From contig NZ_RPOC01000003.1 of the NCBI RefSeq assembly GCF_003946915.1, positions 62,001 through 126,000 of the forward strand: a stretch of 64,000 bases of DNA. The letters are read 5' to 3'. Under the pieces are notes generated by a model. It searched no databases, was not told the origin of the DNA, and saw only the letters and a program-made list of their open reading frames with translations. Positions 26,469-35,100 of the stretch are shown one piece after another; position 1 is the first letter of the stretch; every line of letters begins with the position of its first letter. Source of the stretch: Flavobacterium ustbae. GTDB taxonomy: Bacteria; Bacteroidota; Bacteroidia; Flavobacteriales; Flavobacteriaceae. The position numbers and the translations under genes were made by a program.

Positions 26469-26654
26469 CTATTTTTTTGGTGGATCAATATTAATCGGAT
26501 CATCACCAGGACCAGGTGCGTTTGCCTGCGGATTTGAAATTGTATCTTTTACGATTTCTGCTTTTGATTCTGTTTTTTCAAATTCATCAGCAGAACAAGA
26601 AAATAAAGTAAGTGACAACAGCGCGCACGCTCCCAATAGATATAGTGTTTTCAT
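26469..26654 (-). CDS. Small proline-rich lipoprotein (locus B)
   Basis: A 61-residue lipoprotein with lipobox LFSC (C20). The mature 41 residues are charged and then Pro/Gly/Asp-rich (NAPGPGDDPINIDPPKK). It corresponds in position and composition to 18229-18417, although the residues themselves are only loosely conserved. This suggests that size, lipidation and a flexible acidic Pro tail matter more than the exact sequence. It is the first gene of the lipoprotein-kinase-regulator operon. The start at the ATG at 26654 gives a proper signal peptide; the longer frame runs into the leader. Confidence 0.7.
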   Translation of the reverse strand: MKTLYLLGACALLSLTLFSCSADEFEKTESKAEIVKDTISNPQANAPGPGDDPINIDPPKK

Positions 26655-26682
26655 TTTTTTAAAATTTAAATGTTGAACAATG

Positions 26683-26815
26683 GGTATTGCTGCCTGAATC
26701 TTTTCCAGGTTGGTTTTTAATGGCAATACCAAATTTTGTTTGGGAAGTGAAGTGCGTAGAACTATAAAACTTTATTTATACTTCCCGGATAAACTCCGAT
26801 TTACGGTTTTCCGCA
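26683..26815 (-). promoter_or_regulatory. Conserved promoter and structured leader of kinase locus B
   Basis: On the minus strand: TGCGGAAAACCGTA (plus 26802-26815), 15 nt, then GGGAAGT; the pair GGGAAGT (26742-26748) and ACTTCCC (26780-26786) is 31 nt apart. A leader stem is formed by GGTATTGC (26683-26690) with GCAATACC (26723-26730) and, inside it, CCTG (26693-26696) with CAGG (26706-26709). The order and the 15- and 31-nt spacings equal those of locus A. The palindrome CGGAATTCCG (26921-26930) lies further upstream. Confidence 0.6.
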
Positions 26816-27007
26816 CTTGTTGACTTAACTAGTTTTGTACATTTGTTTTTAATCTGCAGATCAAAGCGATAACTAATTTTGTTGAGGCAAAGTAACAACC
26901 GTTTTGAGCCTGTTTTGATACGGAATTCCGGGATTTCCTGATTCTCCGGAGATGTCCAATAAAAACTTGAAAAAACAGTAATAAATCCTGAAAAATCCTG
27001 TGGGCCT

Positions 27008-27976
27008 ATGAGAAAAATTACTCATGATGATATTGAAAATGAATATAAAGAGGCGATTCGAGAGAAATATAGAGTTGAAAAAAATAATGGAAAGCATTCA
27101 CATTATTTGACTAATCCTTCACAAGCACTTTTGAGAGATTTATGTTGGGAAATATTCAACTCACAACCTAAAGTTGATGATTTAGCAGTTTATCGCACTT
27201 TTTTTAAAGCTGAATTTATTCCAAAAGAAGAAGATGCTTCACAGAAATACACAGATAAATTTAAAAAGGTTGGAGCATTTTTAAAAGCGGAGAGAGGAAC
27301 GGCAAAAATTAGCACTGTAGAATTAGCAGCTATTTTGGTAGATTTTGAACCTAGACCATTTAGAAAATTTGTTAAAAAAGAATTTGAATCTGACCAGCCT
27401 AAAAAAGAAAATGTTTTTACTGGTAATGTTATAGATAGTATAAATGAAACAAATTTCAGCACTGTAACTTTAGATTTTGAAAAAGAGCCAGAAAGCTCTA
27501 AAGCAGAAATTTTACCAGTTCCTTTAAAATCAAAATCAATAAATCTATTTTTAAATGTAAAAGAGAAAATTTTACATAGATTTAAAGAGAAACTGAAGAT
27601 GACTGTAATTGCAGTAGCTCTAATTTTTGGTTTAATTACCGCTGTAGTTTACTTCGCCTTTTTTAAAAAGCATTGTATGCAATGGACAGGCGATCATTAT
27701 GAAGTTGTAGATTGTACTTCTAATAATGAGAAGAACTTGAATGTTGTAATTCCATTAGATAATGATCTTTTAGATTTTAAGAAAATAAATGCTTGTGATA
27801 CGACAAAATGTTTTTTAAATAATGGAGAAGCTATTATTTGGTATTGTAAAACAGCAAATGGAATTGATTTTTTTAATGATAATGGAAATGGCAGACATCC
27901 AGAAAATAAAAAGGCACTTCGTCCAATGACGAATTATATGTTTAGCAGATACTTAAAAGGTAAACCGTGTGAATAA
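27008..27976 (+). CDS. One-TM protein of unknown function, divergent from locus B
   Basis: A 322-residue protein. The N-terminal cytoplasmic part (about 1-195) is charged and helical, starting ITHDDIENEYKEAIREKY, with LLRDLCWEIF near residue 43 and ILVDFEPRPFRKF near residue 110. One TM helix follows (about 198-217). The outer part (about 220-322) has several Cys (CMQWTGDHYEVVDC, TKCFL, WYC) and ends in SRYLKGKPC. I have the impression that similar proteins are found across Flavobacteriia, but no function is known to me. It shares its 5' region with the locus B operon, so it may be co-regulated. Confidence 0.72.
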   Translation: MRKITHDDIENEYKEAIREKYRVEKNNGKHSHYLTNPSQALLRDLCWEIFNSQPKVDDLAVYRTFFKAEFIPKEEDASQKYTDKFKKVGAFLKAERGTAKISTVELAAILVDFEPRPFRKFVKKEFESDQPKKENVFTGNVIDSINETNFSTVTLDFEKEPESSKAEILPVPLKSKSINLFLNVKEKILHRFKEKLKMTVIAVALIFGLITAVVYFAFFKKHCMQWTGDHYEVVDCTSNNEKNLNVVIPLDNDLLDFKKINACDTTKCFLNNGEAIIWYCKTANGIDFFNDNGNGRHPENKKALRPMTNYMFSRYLKGKPCE

Positions 27977-28103
27977 TTATCATTACTAATAAATACTAAA
28001 ATGCGATTTATGTAAGATATTCCTAAAATCATGAAATAATTTGTAAGTATATACATTTAATTTAGCAGTATTGAATTAAATTAATAAAAAAAACAAATGA
28101 ACC

Positions 28104-28520
28104 ATGAAAAATAGAAAATTTTTATTCGTATTAGCCTTAAGCTTAGGAGTGTTTGCTACATCTTGCAGTAGTGACGATAATGAAGGAGAAACAATTGTGC
28201 CAATTCAGGGGAAATACAATTTGAGACAAACAGGAACAATTGTTAATGGACAAGAAGTTTTAGTTGATGCACCACAAAATCAAGCTGGCTGCCCTGGAGA
28301 TTATTTAGATCTTAGATTGAGTAATACTGCAGTAATGGGTGATTATGAAGGTTCTGAGTGCGCTTTGACAGAAACTACAGGAACTTATGTAAGATCTCAT
28401 AATGATTTAACTCTTACTATTGGAAATGTATCTTCTACAAGTGATATCATGAACCTTACAAATAAAGAGCTAAAAATTAAAGATAAAACAACAGGAATTA
28501 TTACAGTTTACAGTAGATAA
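28104..28520 (+). CDS. Lipocalin-like lipoprotein
   Basis: A 138-residue lipoprotein. The lipobox ATSC gives C21 and is followed by SSDDNE, the acidic stretch typical of surface-exposed lipoproteins in Bacteroidota. The mature domain starts with IQGKYNLRQ and shows the strand pattern and single disulfide candidate (C-P-G-D / E-C-A) of small lipocalin-like domains. The function is unknown. It is monocistronic with a strong terminator. Confidence 0.72.
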   Translation: MKNRKFLFVLALSLGVFATSCSSDDNEGETIVPIQGKYNLRQTGTIVNGQEVLVDAPQNQAGCPGDYLDLRLSNTAVMGDYEGSECALTETTGTYVRSHNDLTLTIGNVSSTSDIMNLTNKELKIKDKTTGIITVYSR

Positions 28521-28539
28521 TAAATTGTTTTGAAATTAA

Positions 28540-28577
28540 AAAACGGAAACTTCAATTAAGTAGTTTCCGTTTTTTTT
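28540..28577. terminator. Bidirectional terminator
   Basis: AAAACGGAAACT (28540-28551) and AGTTTCCGTTTT (28562-28573) form a perfect 12-bp stem with a T-run after and an A-run before, between convergent genes. Confidence 0.88.
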
Positions 28578-28593
28578 ATTCATTACATTTCTT

Positions 28594-31500
28594 TTATTCA
28601 ATTTCTTTTACAGGAATGTAAATATCAAAAGAAGCACCTTCATTCTGCACGCCAGAAGCAGTAATGATTCCGTTATGGTTTTCTACAATTTTTTTGACAA
28701 TTGCGAGTCCGATTCCGGTGCCATTATAACGATCTCTGCCATGTAGGCGTTGAAATACTTCGAATATTTTTTTGTTGTATTGAGATTCAAAACCAATTCC
28801 GTTGTCTGAAACTTTAATGTGGCAGTACTTTTTAATAGGAATCAGTTTTTCTTCTTCTAAATCTTCGCCCAATTTAATTTCGCTACTGATGTTGATGACT
28901 ACTGGAATTTCTGGATTTGAAAACTTTAAGGAATTACTAATCAAATTATATAGCAATTGCTTGAACTGGAACGGAATAATATCAACTTTAGAATTCTGTT
29001 CAATCTTAATTACGGCACTTTTCTGTTCTAATTCTTCGGTTAAATCTTCTTTTACTTCGCCGATGATTTGTGCTAGATCTGTTTTTATAAAAATTCGTTC
29101 CTGAATATTTGTTCTAGAATAAGCCAATAAATCGTTTATTAAAGTTTGCATTCGCTGTGCGGCATTCTGCATTCTTTTAAATTTATCCATCCCATTTTCA
29201 GATAAATTTTCAGATTCTTTTTCTATAATCTGCGAGGCAAAAGTCTGTATTTTTCTAAGCGGTTCTTGCAAATCATGACTAGAAATGTACGCAAATGACT
29301 GAAGTTCTTTATTCATTTCTTCCAGCTCATTGTTTTTTTGCTCGAGTTCGAGTGCATTCATTTTTAAAGTATCGTCGGCTTTTTTTCTTTCTGTTAAATC
29401 ATGCGTAACTTTAGAAAATCCAATAACGTCACCTTTTTTATTGTGAACAGCGGTAATTACCACACTTGCCCAGAATAAAATTCCGTCTTTACGCGCTCTC
29501 CAGCCTTCGTGAATTACTTTTCCTTTTTCTCTGGCCAATTGTAAAAGTTTCTCGGGTAATTGGGCTTTTTGATCTTCATCGGTATAAAAAACAGCAAAAT
29601 ATTTTCCTATAATTTCTTCTGCCTTATAACCTTTAATTTTTTCGGCTCCAACATTCCAATTTTCTACAATACCTTTTGGGTTGAGGTAGAGAATGGAGTA
29701 TTCCTGAACTTCTTCGACCATTAAATGGTAACGTTCTTCACTTTTTCGAAGCGATTCATTTATCTGGATTAATTCTCTTGTCCTGGCAGTAACCTGCTGT
29801 TCAAGTTCGTGAGTAAAAGCTTTTTCGGTATGAATATCGGTAAAGGCGCCAACCCATTTTATAATAGTATTGTCCAGCCCAAAAACAGGTTCTCCAATAA
29901 CAGTGTGCCATCTGTAAGAACCATCTTTTCTACGCATTCTTACGTCGCAACGGTACATTTCTCCGGTTGCAAGCGCGTGTTGCCAGATTCTGACATTTTC
30001 TTCAAAATCATCGGGATGAATCATTTTTTGCCAAGAACCTTCTGCTCCTGGTTCAATTCCTGTATATTCGAACCATCTTCCAGATGTAAACAGCGAATTG
30101 CCATCAGCATCGGTTTCCCAAATTAACTGCGGAATACTTTCTGTAAGTAAGCGGAATCTTTTTTCGCTTTCTTCGATTTTTTTTCTGGCTTCTACTTTTT
30201 CTGTAACATCTATTAGTGTCATTCTAACTCCAGAAATAGAATTATCGCTTTCGCGAAGCGGTGCAAATTCAAAATCTACATAAAATTGATTGCCCGTTTT
30301 TTCATTATCAATATATAGTAAAGATTCCGACTCAGCATGTACATTTCCAGATTCATACACTTTCTTTAACAAATCTGCATATTTTTGCTCGCTGAGTTCT
30401 GGAAATATTTCTAATAGTTTTTTTCCTTGAACTACCGATTCTTCTTTTTTCCAAATATTATTTAAAAGCACAAAATTGGCCATTTCGATCACAAAATCAG
30501 TTCCGCGTAAAATGGCTTTAGGAACAGGCGACTGCATAATGAGATTTCGCAGTTTCTTTTCGCTTTCTTCTATTTTCTGTTGGTATTTTTTCTCCTCAGT
30601 TATGTCTCTAATAGTTCCGATAAGCTTTTGAGGCTCATTATTTTCATCATAAAAAAGTTTTCCTTTTCCTTCAATCCAATGCACAGATTGGTCAGTCCAG
30701 ATTACCCTCGCTTCATAATTTAGAACGCCTTTTTCTAAAGCTTCTTTAAAAGCTCTATTTCTAATTGGCATATCATCTGGATGCAAATGTGTCAAAAGTT
30801 GTTCATGAGTTAGCTGAAGATCTTCTTTGTAGCCACCTACAATTTCAAGATATCTTTGAGAATAAATTGGTTCTCGTGTTTTTACATTCAGTTCCCAAGT
30901 TCCTAATTCACTGGCTTCAACGACTATTTTAAGACGATCCTCATTCAATTCAATTTTCTTGCGTGCTTCAACTTTTTCACTCACTTCGGTAACCGTTACA
31001 ATAATTCCCGAAATACTTCCATCTTCTTCTTTTAAAGGATGATAAAGAAAATCAAAATAAGAGGTTTCTGTTTTACCGTATCGGTTCAAAGGAACAGGAA
31101 CTTCGCTTCCGTGAAAAGGGATACCAGTTTTCATCACACCATCTAATAATGCGCTTACAGTTTCTTCTACTTCAGGAAGAGAATCATATAAAGGCCTTCC
31201 TACAAATGCCTCTTCTTTTCTGTCAACAAGTTTTAAATAAGCTTCGTTGGCCATTTCTACCACATATTTAGGTCCGCGAAGAATAGTAATGCCAACGGGA
31301 GCTTGTCTTACCGTATTACGGAATCGCTTGTCGCTTTCTTCAATTTTTTGTTTGGCCAGAGATAAATCGGTTATATCAACACCTGTATTCATTACGCCGT
31401 AAACTTTTCCATTTAGGTCATATAAAGGTGTAAAGCTATAATTGAAATAGGATGTTTTTAAAACATTGTCTACTATAAGTTCAATTTTTGCATTTTTAGA

Positions 31501-32622
31501 ATGAAAGGATTGTCCTGTTTCATATACCGTTTCAACTTGTTTAAAAATGGGTGCATCCTTTAACTCAGGAAGAAGTTCCGTGTAGGTTTTGCCAATCACA
31601 TCTGGACCTTTTCCCCAGACTTTAATTATGGAGTCGTTTGCCAGTTCAATACGCATTTCTTTTCCAACGTAAACTGCAATAGGAAAAGGAGCATTTTCGA
31701 CTAGCTGTCTTATTTTTTGTTCACTTTCTTCTACTTTTGAACGGGCCAAAACCTGAGCCGTAACTTCTGTAGCAATTGCAGCAACACCAGAAATAGTGCC
31801 GTCTTTTTCTCTCAGTGCTTCGTAAACAAAATTGATATACGTATTTTCTGTTTGTCCATTTCTATTAAGCTGGACAAATGACTCATCTGTAGTGACTTTA
31901 TTTCCTTCTACAAAAACTTTGCGGAGAATTTCATCAAAACCTTGTTTTTTTAATTTTGGAAGAGCTTCAAAAACAGGTTGGTTAATTACATTTTCGGCTT
32001 TTGTTTCCCACAGTTGCAGCATCTGTTCGTTGGCGATTTCAACAACATGGTTTTTGCCTCTAAAGATGCACATTGCCACAGGCGCCTGCAGAATGTTATT
32101 GACAAATCGCGCATTACTTTCCTGCAATGCATCTGCAACAATTTTCTTTTCGGTTGTTTCAATAACGGTCACTAAAATTCCGCCAATAGAACCGTCTTCA
32201 ATTTTTATAGGACTATACGCAAAATCAAAAAAGCAATCTTCTGTGTAACCATTGCGATGGAGTGGAACTTTAAAATCAGGAAAACTTGCAGCATTTCCTT
32301 TCATGACATCGGTAAACATAGGACCAATAGTATCCCAGATTTCGCCAAATGTTTCCCGCGAGCTTTTGCCTAAAGCATCAGGATGTTTAGAAGTGCCAAG
32401 AATAGGGCGAAAAGCATCATTATACAATTGCGTATAGTTTTCTCCCCAAGCAATGTACATTCCAAACGGATTGCTGAGCATCATTGCTGTGATTGTTTTT
32501 AAGCTTTGTGGCCAATTTTCAGGATCGCCCAAAGAAGTTTTATTCCAATCTGCAGAACGAATTAAATTGCCCATTTCTCCTTCTTCAGAAAGAAAAGAAT
32601 GTTCCTTTTTTTTGCGGTTCAT
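28594..32622 (-). CDS. Multi-PAS hybrid-less sensor histidine kinase
   Basis: A 1342-residue cytoplasmic kinase without transmembrane helices. About eight PAS/PAC units stand in series up to about residue 1085. Most share the repeated ending G-x-I-x-G-(I/V)-x-V-T-E-V(T/S)EK, which indicates internal duplication, and a short coiled coil follows (KNNELEEMNKELQSF). The HisKA phosphoacceptor is H1116 in SSHDLQEPLRK. The ATPase domain has NLISNSLKFS, DNGIGF and GTGIGLAIV. It senses unknown small molecules, light or redox and passes phosphate on, probably to the receiver protein encoded just before it. The ATG at 32622 is preferred to a TTG at 32628. Confidence 0.92.
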   Translation of the reverse strand: MNRKKKEHSFLSEEGEMGNLIRSADWNKTSLGDPENWPQSLKTITAMMLSNPFGMYIAWGENYTQLYNDAFRPILGTSKHPDALGKSSRETFGEIWDTIGPMFTDVMKGNAASFPDFKVPLHRNGYTEDCFFDFAYSPIKIEDGSIGGILVTVIETTEKKIVADALQESNARFVNNILQAPVAMCIFRGKNHVVEIANEQMLQLWETKAENVINQPVFEALPKLKKQGFDEILRKVFVEGNKVTTDESFVQLNRNGQTENTYINFVYEALREKDGTISGVAAIATEVTAQVLARSKVEESEQKIRQLVENAPFPIAVYVGKEMRIELANDSIIKVWGKGPDVIGKTYTELLPELKDAPIFKQVETVYETGQSFHSKNAKIELIVDNVLKTSYFNYSFTPLYDLNGKVYGVMNTGVDITDLSLAKQKIEESDKRFRNTVRQAPVGITILRGPKYVVEMANEAYLKLVDRKEEAFVGRPLYDSLPEVEETVSALLDGVMKTGIPFHGSEVPVPLNRYGKTETSYFDFLYHPLKEEDGSISGIIVTVTEVSEKVEARKKIELNEDRLKIVVEASELGTWELNVKTREPIYSQRYLEIVGGYKEDLQLTHEQLLTHLHPDDMPIRNRAFKEALEKGVLNYEARVIWTDQSVHWIEGKGKLFYDENNEPQKLIGTIRDITEEKKYQQKIEESEKKLRNLIMQSPVPKAILRGTDFVIEMANFVLLNNIWKKEESVVQGKKLLEIFPELSEQKYADLLKKVYESGNVHAESESLLYIDNEKTGNQFYVDFEFAPLRESDNSISGVRMTLIDVTEKVEARKKIEESEKRFRLLTESIPQLIWETDADGNSLFTSGRWFEYTGIEPGAEGSWQKMIHPDDFEENVRIWQHALATGEMYRCDVRMRRKDGSYRWHTVIGEPVFGLDNTIIKWVGAFTDIHTEKAFTHELEQQVTARTRELIQINESLRKSEERYHLMVEEVQEYSILYLNPKGIVENWNVGAEKIKGYKAEEIIGKYFAVFYTDEDQKAQLPEKLLQLAREKGKVIHEGWRARKDGILFWASVVITAVHNKKGDVIGFSKVTHDLTERKKADDTLKMNALELEQKNNELEEMNKELQSFAYISSHDLQEPLRKIQTFASQIIEKESENLSENGMDKFKRMQNAAQRMQTLINDLLAYSRTNIQERIFIKTDLAQIIGEVKEDLTEELEQKSAVIKIEQNSKVDIIPFQFKQLLYNLISNSLKFSNPEIPVVINISSEIKLGEDLEEEKLIPIKKYCHIKVSDNGIGFESQYNKKIFEVFQRLHGRDRYNGTGIGLAIVKKIVENHNGIITASGVQNEGASFDIYIPVKEIE

Positions 32623-32634
32623 TTCCAAAGAAGA

Positions 32635-33081
32635 TTAAGGTTGCAGAATGAAATTGGCTCTTTCGGGCTGTTTGAAATTATTTTCAGATGCGATAGTGAG
32701 TGCTTTATCTATCACATTTTTGAGTTTAGAAAATTCTCCTGGTTTTCTAATGTAAAAAGAAGCACCTTTTTTGAACAAATTCTCTACTATTTCTCCATCT
32801 AGCGAAGTAGAGAAAATAATAACAGGCAGGTTTTTTAAGCTTTCGCTATCTTTTATTTCTGCCAGGCATTCTAAGCCGTTTTTTAGCGGCATATTTAAAT
32901 CCAAAAAAACAACATCTGGAAGATTTGAAATATTATTTTTTAAATAATTCATTAATTGTACTCCATCGTGTACCATTGTTAAAGTAGTGCTGACGCTTAT
33001 TTCGTCGAGAGCTTCTTTAAAGAAAAGGCAGTCATCTTCGTCATCATCAGCCAATAAAAGATAATAATGCTCTTTATTCAT
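32635..33081 (-). CDS. Single-domain response regulator (Rcp1-like receiver)
   Basis: A 148-residue stand-alone receiver domain with no output domain. The acidic triad D12-D13-D14 and phospho-acceptor D61 (VVFLDLNMP) are present, as are the conserved Ser/Thr (IIFSTS) and Lys (YIRKP). It is the first gene of a two-gene operon with the PAS kinase (12 nt before its ATG). This matches the frequent pairing of Rcp1-type receivers with phytochrome-like kinases. It probably acts by protein contact or as a phosphate shuttle. Confidence 0.92.
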   Translation of the reverse strand: MNKEHYYLLLADDDEDDCLFFKEALDEISVSTTLTMVHDGVQLMNYLKNNISNLPDVVFLDLNMPLKNGLECLAEIKDSESLKNLPVIIFSTSLDGEIVENLFKKGASFYIRKPGEFSKLKNVIDKALTIASENNFKQPERANFILQP

Positions 33082-33577
33082 TTTATAGTCTCCTTAAAGT
33101 TAGGTTAAGTTTATTTCGATAAATTTAGCTTATTTTACGTGAAATTTCTAGCTTTTTTGTGAAGAATGTTTTTTTATGACAAATAAATAACGAAAAACAA
33201 GAGCGTTTTTTCTTTCTAGTACAATTTTGTTTTAATAAAAACGTTTTAATATTTCTTACTCTTATTTTAAAAAAAAAGCTTTTTTGAGATTCATTTTTCT
33301 TTCTCTATAGAAGAATGAGATGTGCTTAGCCCTTTTTAAATCTCGGTTTTTTATCGCAAATTCAACAATTTTGGTGTATACGGTATCCAAAATGTGTGAA
33401 ATAATTACACACTCTTTTTTGCCTTTATTTTCTTAAACGGCTCTATACCAGTTTAGAATCGTATTGGCATGCGACTTGCAAATTGTGTTTATGTCAAATC
33501 TTTTATGTGTCCCGTTTTTGAAAGGAAGAAGATTTTACTAAAAGCCAAATTAAGAAAATTAAAAAAGGAGTATAAGC
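33082..33577. other. Long divergent intergenic region
   Basis: No gene, RNA or clear repeat is seen in these ~500 AT-rich bases, which must hold the promoters of the receiver/kinase operon and of the glycosyltransferase gene. Confidence 0.5.
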
Positions 33578-35023
33578 ATGGAAAGCGAAACAATTATCTC
33601 AGAACAATTTTATGCGAACAGCAGTTCAGCTATCAGCAAAAAAACATTAAACGGTTCTTTTTTTAGAACCAATGAAAAAGCACAAAAAATACACGTAAAA
33701 AGACCAAACAGCCTTTTTGGTTCTGCGGTTTTAATTGGAACATTTATATTAATGTTGGTCGGAACTTATTTTGTAATTCAGTTGCAAGATGATTTCGAAC
33801 AATTTCAAATGGAAAGAATCGAATCTACCTTAGGATTTCCTTTTTTGGTTATTGCTACAATTTTATTCTTTTATCAAGCAGGAGTTTTCCTTTACAGTTC
33901 TTACCTGTATTTGAGATATAAAGCAATTCCATCTGTGTCAGATGATTTATTGCCAACTTGTACGATTATTGTACCGGCTTACAACGAAGGAAAATTAGTT
34001 TGGGACACTTTATTGAGTCTTGCAGACAGCGATTATCCGGCAGAAAAATTACAGCTTTTGGCAATTGACGATGGAAGTAAAGACGATACTTGGTATTGGA
34101 TGCAGGAAGCGAAAGCAAAATTAGGAGATAGAGTAACGATCTTTCAACAGCCAAAAAATGCTGGAAAACGCCACGCTTTATACAGAGGATTTAAATTGGG
34201 TACAGGAGAAATTTTTGTAACGGTAGATAGTGATTCTATTGTCAAAAAAGATACTTTAAGAAACTTGGTAAGTCCGTTTGTGGTAAACAAAAAATGTGGT
34301 GCCGTTGCAGGAAATGTTCAGGTTCTAAATAACAAAACAGCTATTTTACCAAAAATGTTGAATGTAAGTTTTGTAATGAGTTTTGAATTTCAACGTTCTG
34401 CAGAAAGTGAGTTAGGATCTGTTTTATGTACTCCAGGCGCACTTGCAGCGTACAGAAGAGACGCAGTATTTAACTGTCTTCCAGAATGGATCAACCAGAC
34501 TTTTATGGGACAGCCATCAGATATTGGAGAAGACCGTGCGATGACTAACATGATCTTAAAACAAGGTTTGGAAGTGAAGTTTCAGAGAAATGCAGTGGTT
34601 TTAACCAACGTTCCTGAAGAATACAAAGGTCTGTACAAAATGTTTATCAGATGGGCGAGAAGTAATGTTCGTGAAAATCTGGCAATGGGAAAATTTGTAT
34701 TCACCAACTTTAGAAAAGGATCAAAATTTGGAGCAAGAATGCTGTTTTTAAATCAGTTTTTTAGAATCGCAATGACGTATCCGTTTTTAATATTTATGCT
34801 ATATTTTATTGCAGTTCACCCAATATTGTTTTTGACTTCTACATTTTTTGGAATTCTAATTATGTCGACATTCTCAATGGTGTTTTATGCAAAAAAATAT
34901 AAATCAACAGAATCTTTCTGGGCATATACATATAGTTTTTTCTATACTTTCAGTTTATTCTGGATTGCACCTTATGCTCTAGTAACAGCCAACAAAAGAG
35001 GATGGCTAACAAGAGGATTATAA
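33578..35023 (+). CDS. Membrane glycosyltransferase family 2 (processive type)
   Basis: A 481-residue inner-membrane enzyme. Two TM helices (about 44-66 and 82-108) precede a GT-A catalytic domain, and several more helices close the protein (about 378-470). The GT2 motifs are TIIVPAYNEGKLVWDTL, LAIDDGSKDDTW, VDSDS (metal-binding DxD) and the acceptor-side GEDRAMT with a later RWARS, i.e. the D,D,D,(R/Q)xxRW pattern of processive synthases such as hyaluronan, chitin or PNAG synthases. It may make an exopolysaccharide, but the product cannot be told from sequence. It is monocistronic, without the export or modification genes expected of a pga operon. Confidence 0.88.
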   Translation: MESETIISEQFYANSSSAISKKTLNGSFFRTNEKAQKIHVKRPNSLFGSAVLIGTFILMLVGTYFVIQLQDDFEQFQMERIESTLGFPFLVIATILFFYQAGVFLYSSYLYLRYKAIPSVSDDLLPTCTIIVPAYNEGKLVWDTLLSLADSDYPAEKLQLLAIDDGSKDDTWYWMQEAKAKLGDRVTIFQQPKNAGKRHALYRGFKLGTGEIFVTVDSDSIVKKDTLRNLVSPFVVNKKCGAVAGNVQVLNNKTAILPKMLNVSFVMSFEFQRSAESELGSVLCTPGALAAYRRDAVFNCLPEWINQTFMGQPSDIGEDRAMTNMILKQGLEVKFQRNAVVLTNVPEEYKGLYKMFIRWARSNVRENLAMGKFVFTNFRKGSKFGARMLFLNQFFRIAMTYPFLIFMLYFIAVHPILFLTSTFFGILIMSTFSMVFYAKKYKSTESFWAYTYSFFYTFSLFWIAPYALVTANKRGWLTRGL

Positions 35024-35065
35024 TTTAGTACACTATTCATTCTATATAAAAACTCCACCAAATGT

Positions 35066-35100
35066 AAACCCGCTGTATTATGCAGCGGGTTTTCTATTTT
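35066..35100. terminator. Intrinsic terminator after the glycosyltransferase
   Basis: AAACCCGCTG (35066-35075) and CAGCGGGTTT (35083-35092) form a perfect 10-bp stem with a 7-nt loop, followed by a T-rich run shared with the convergent AAA+ gene. Confidence 0.85.

Noticed and set aside
33469..33666. ORF upstream of and overlapping the glycosyltransferase start
   Set aside because: A different frame from the clear GT2 gene, with Lys-rich low complexity and no motif.
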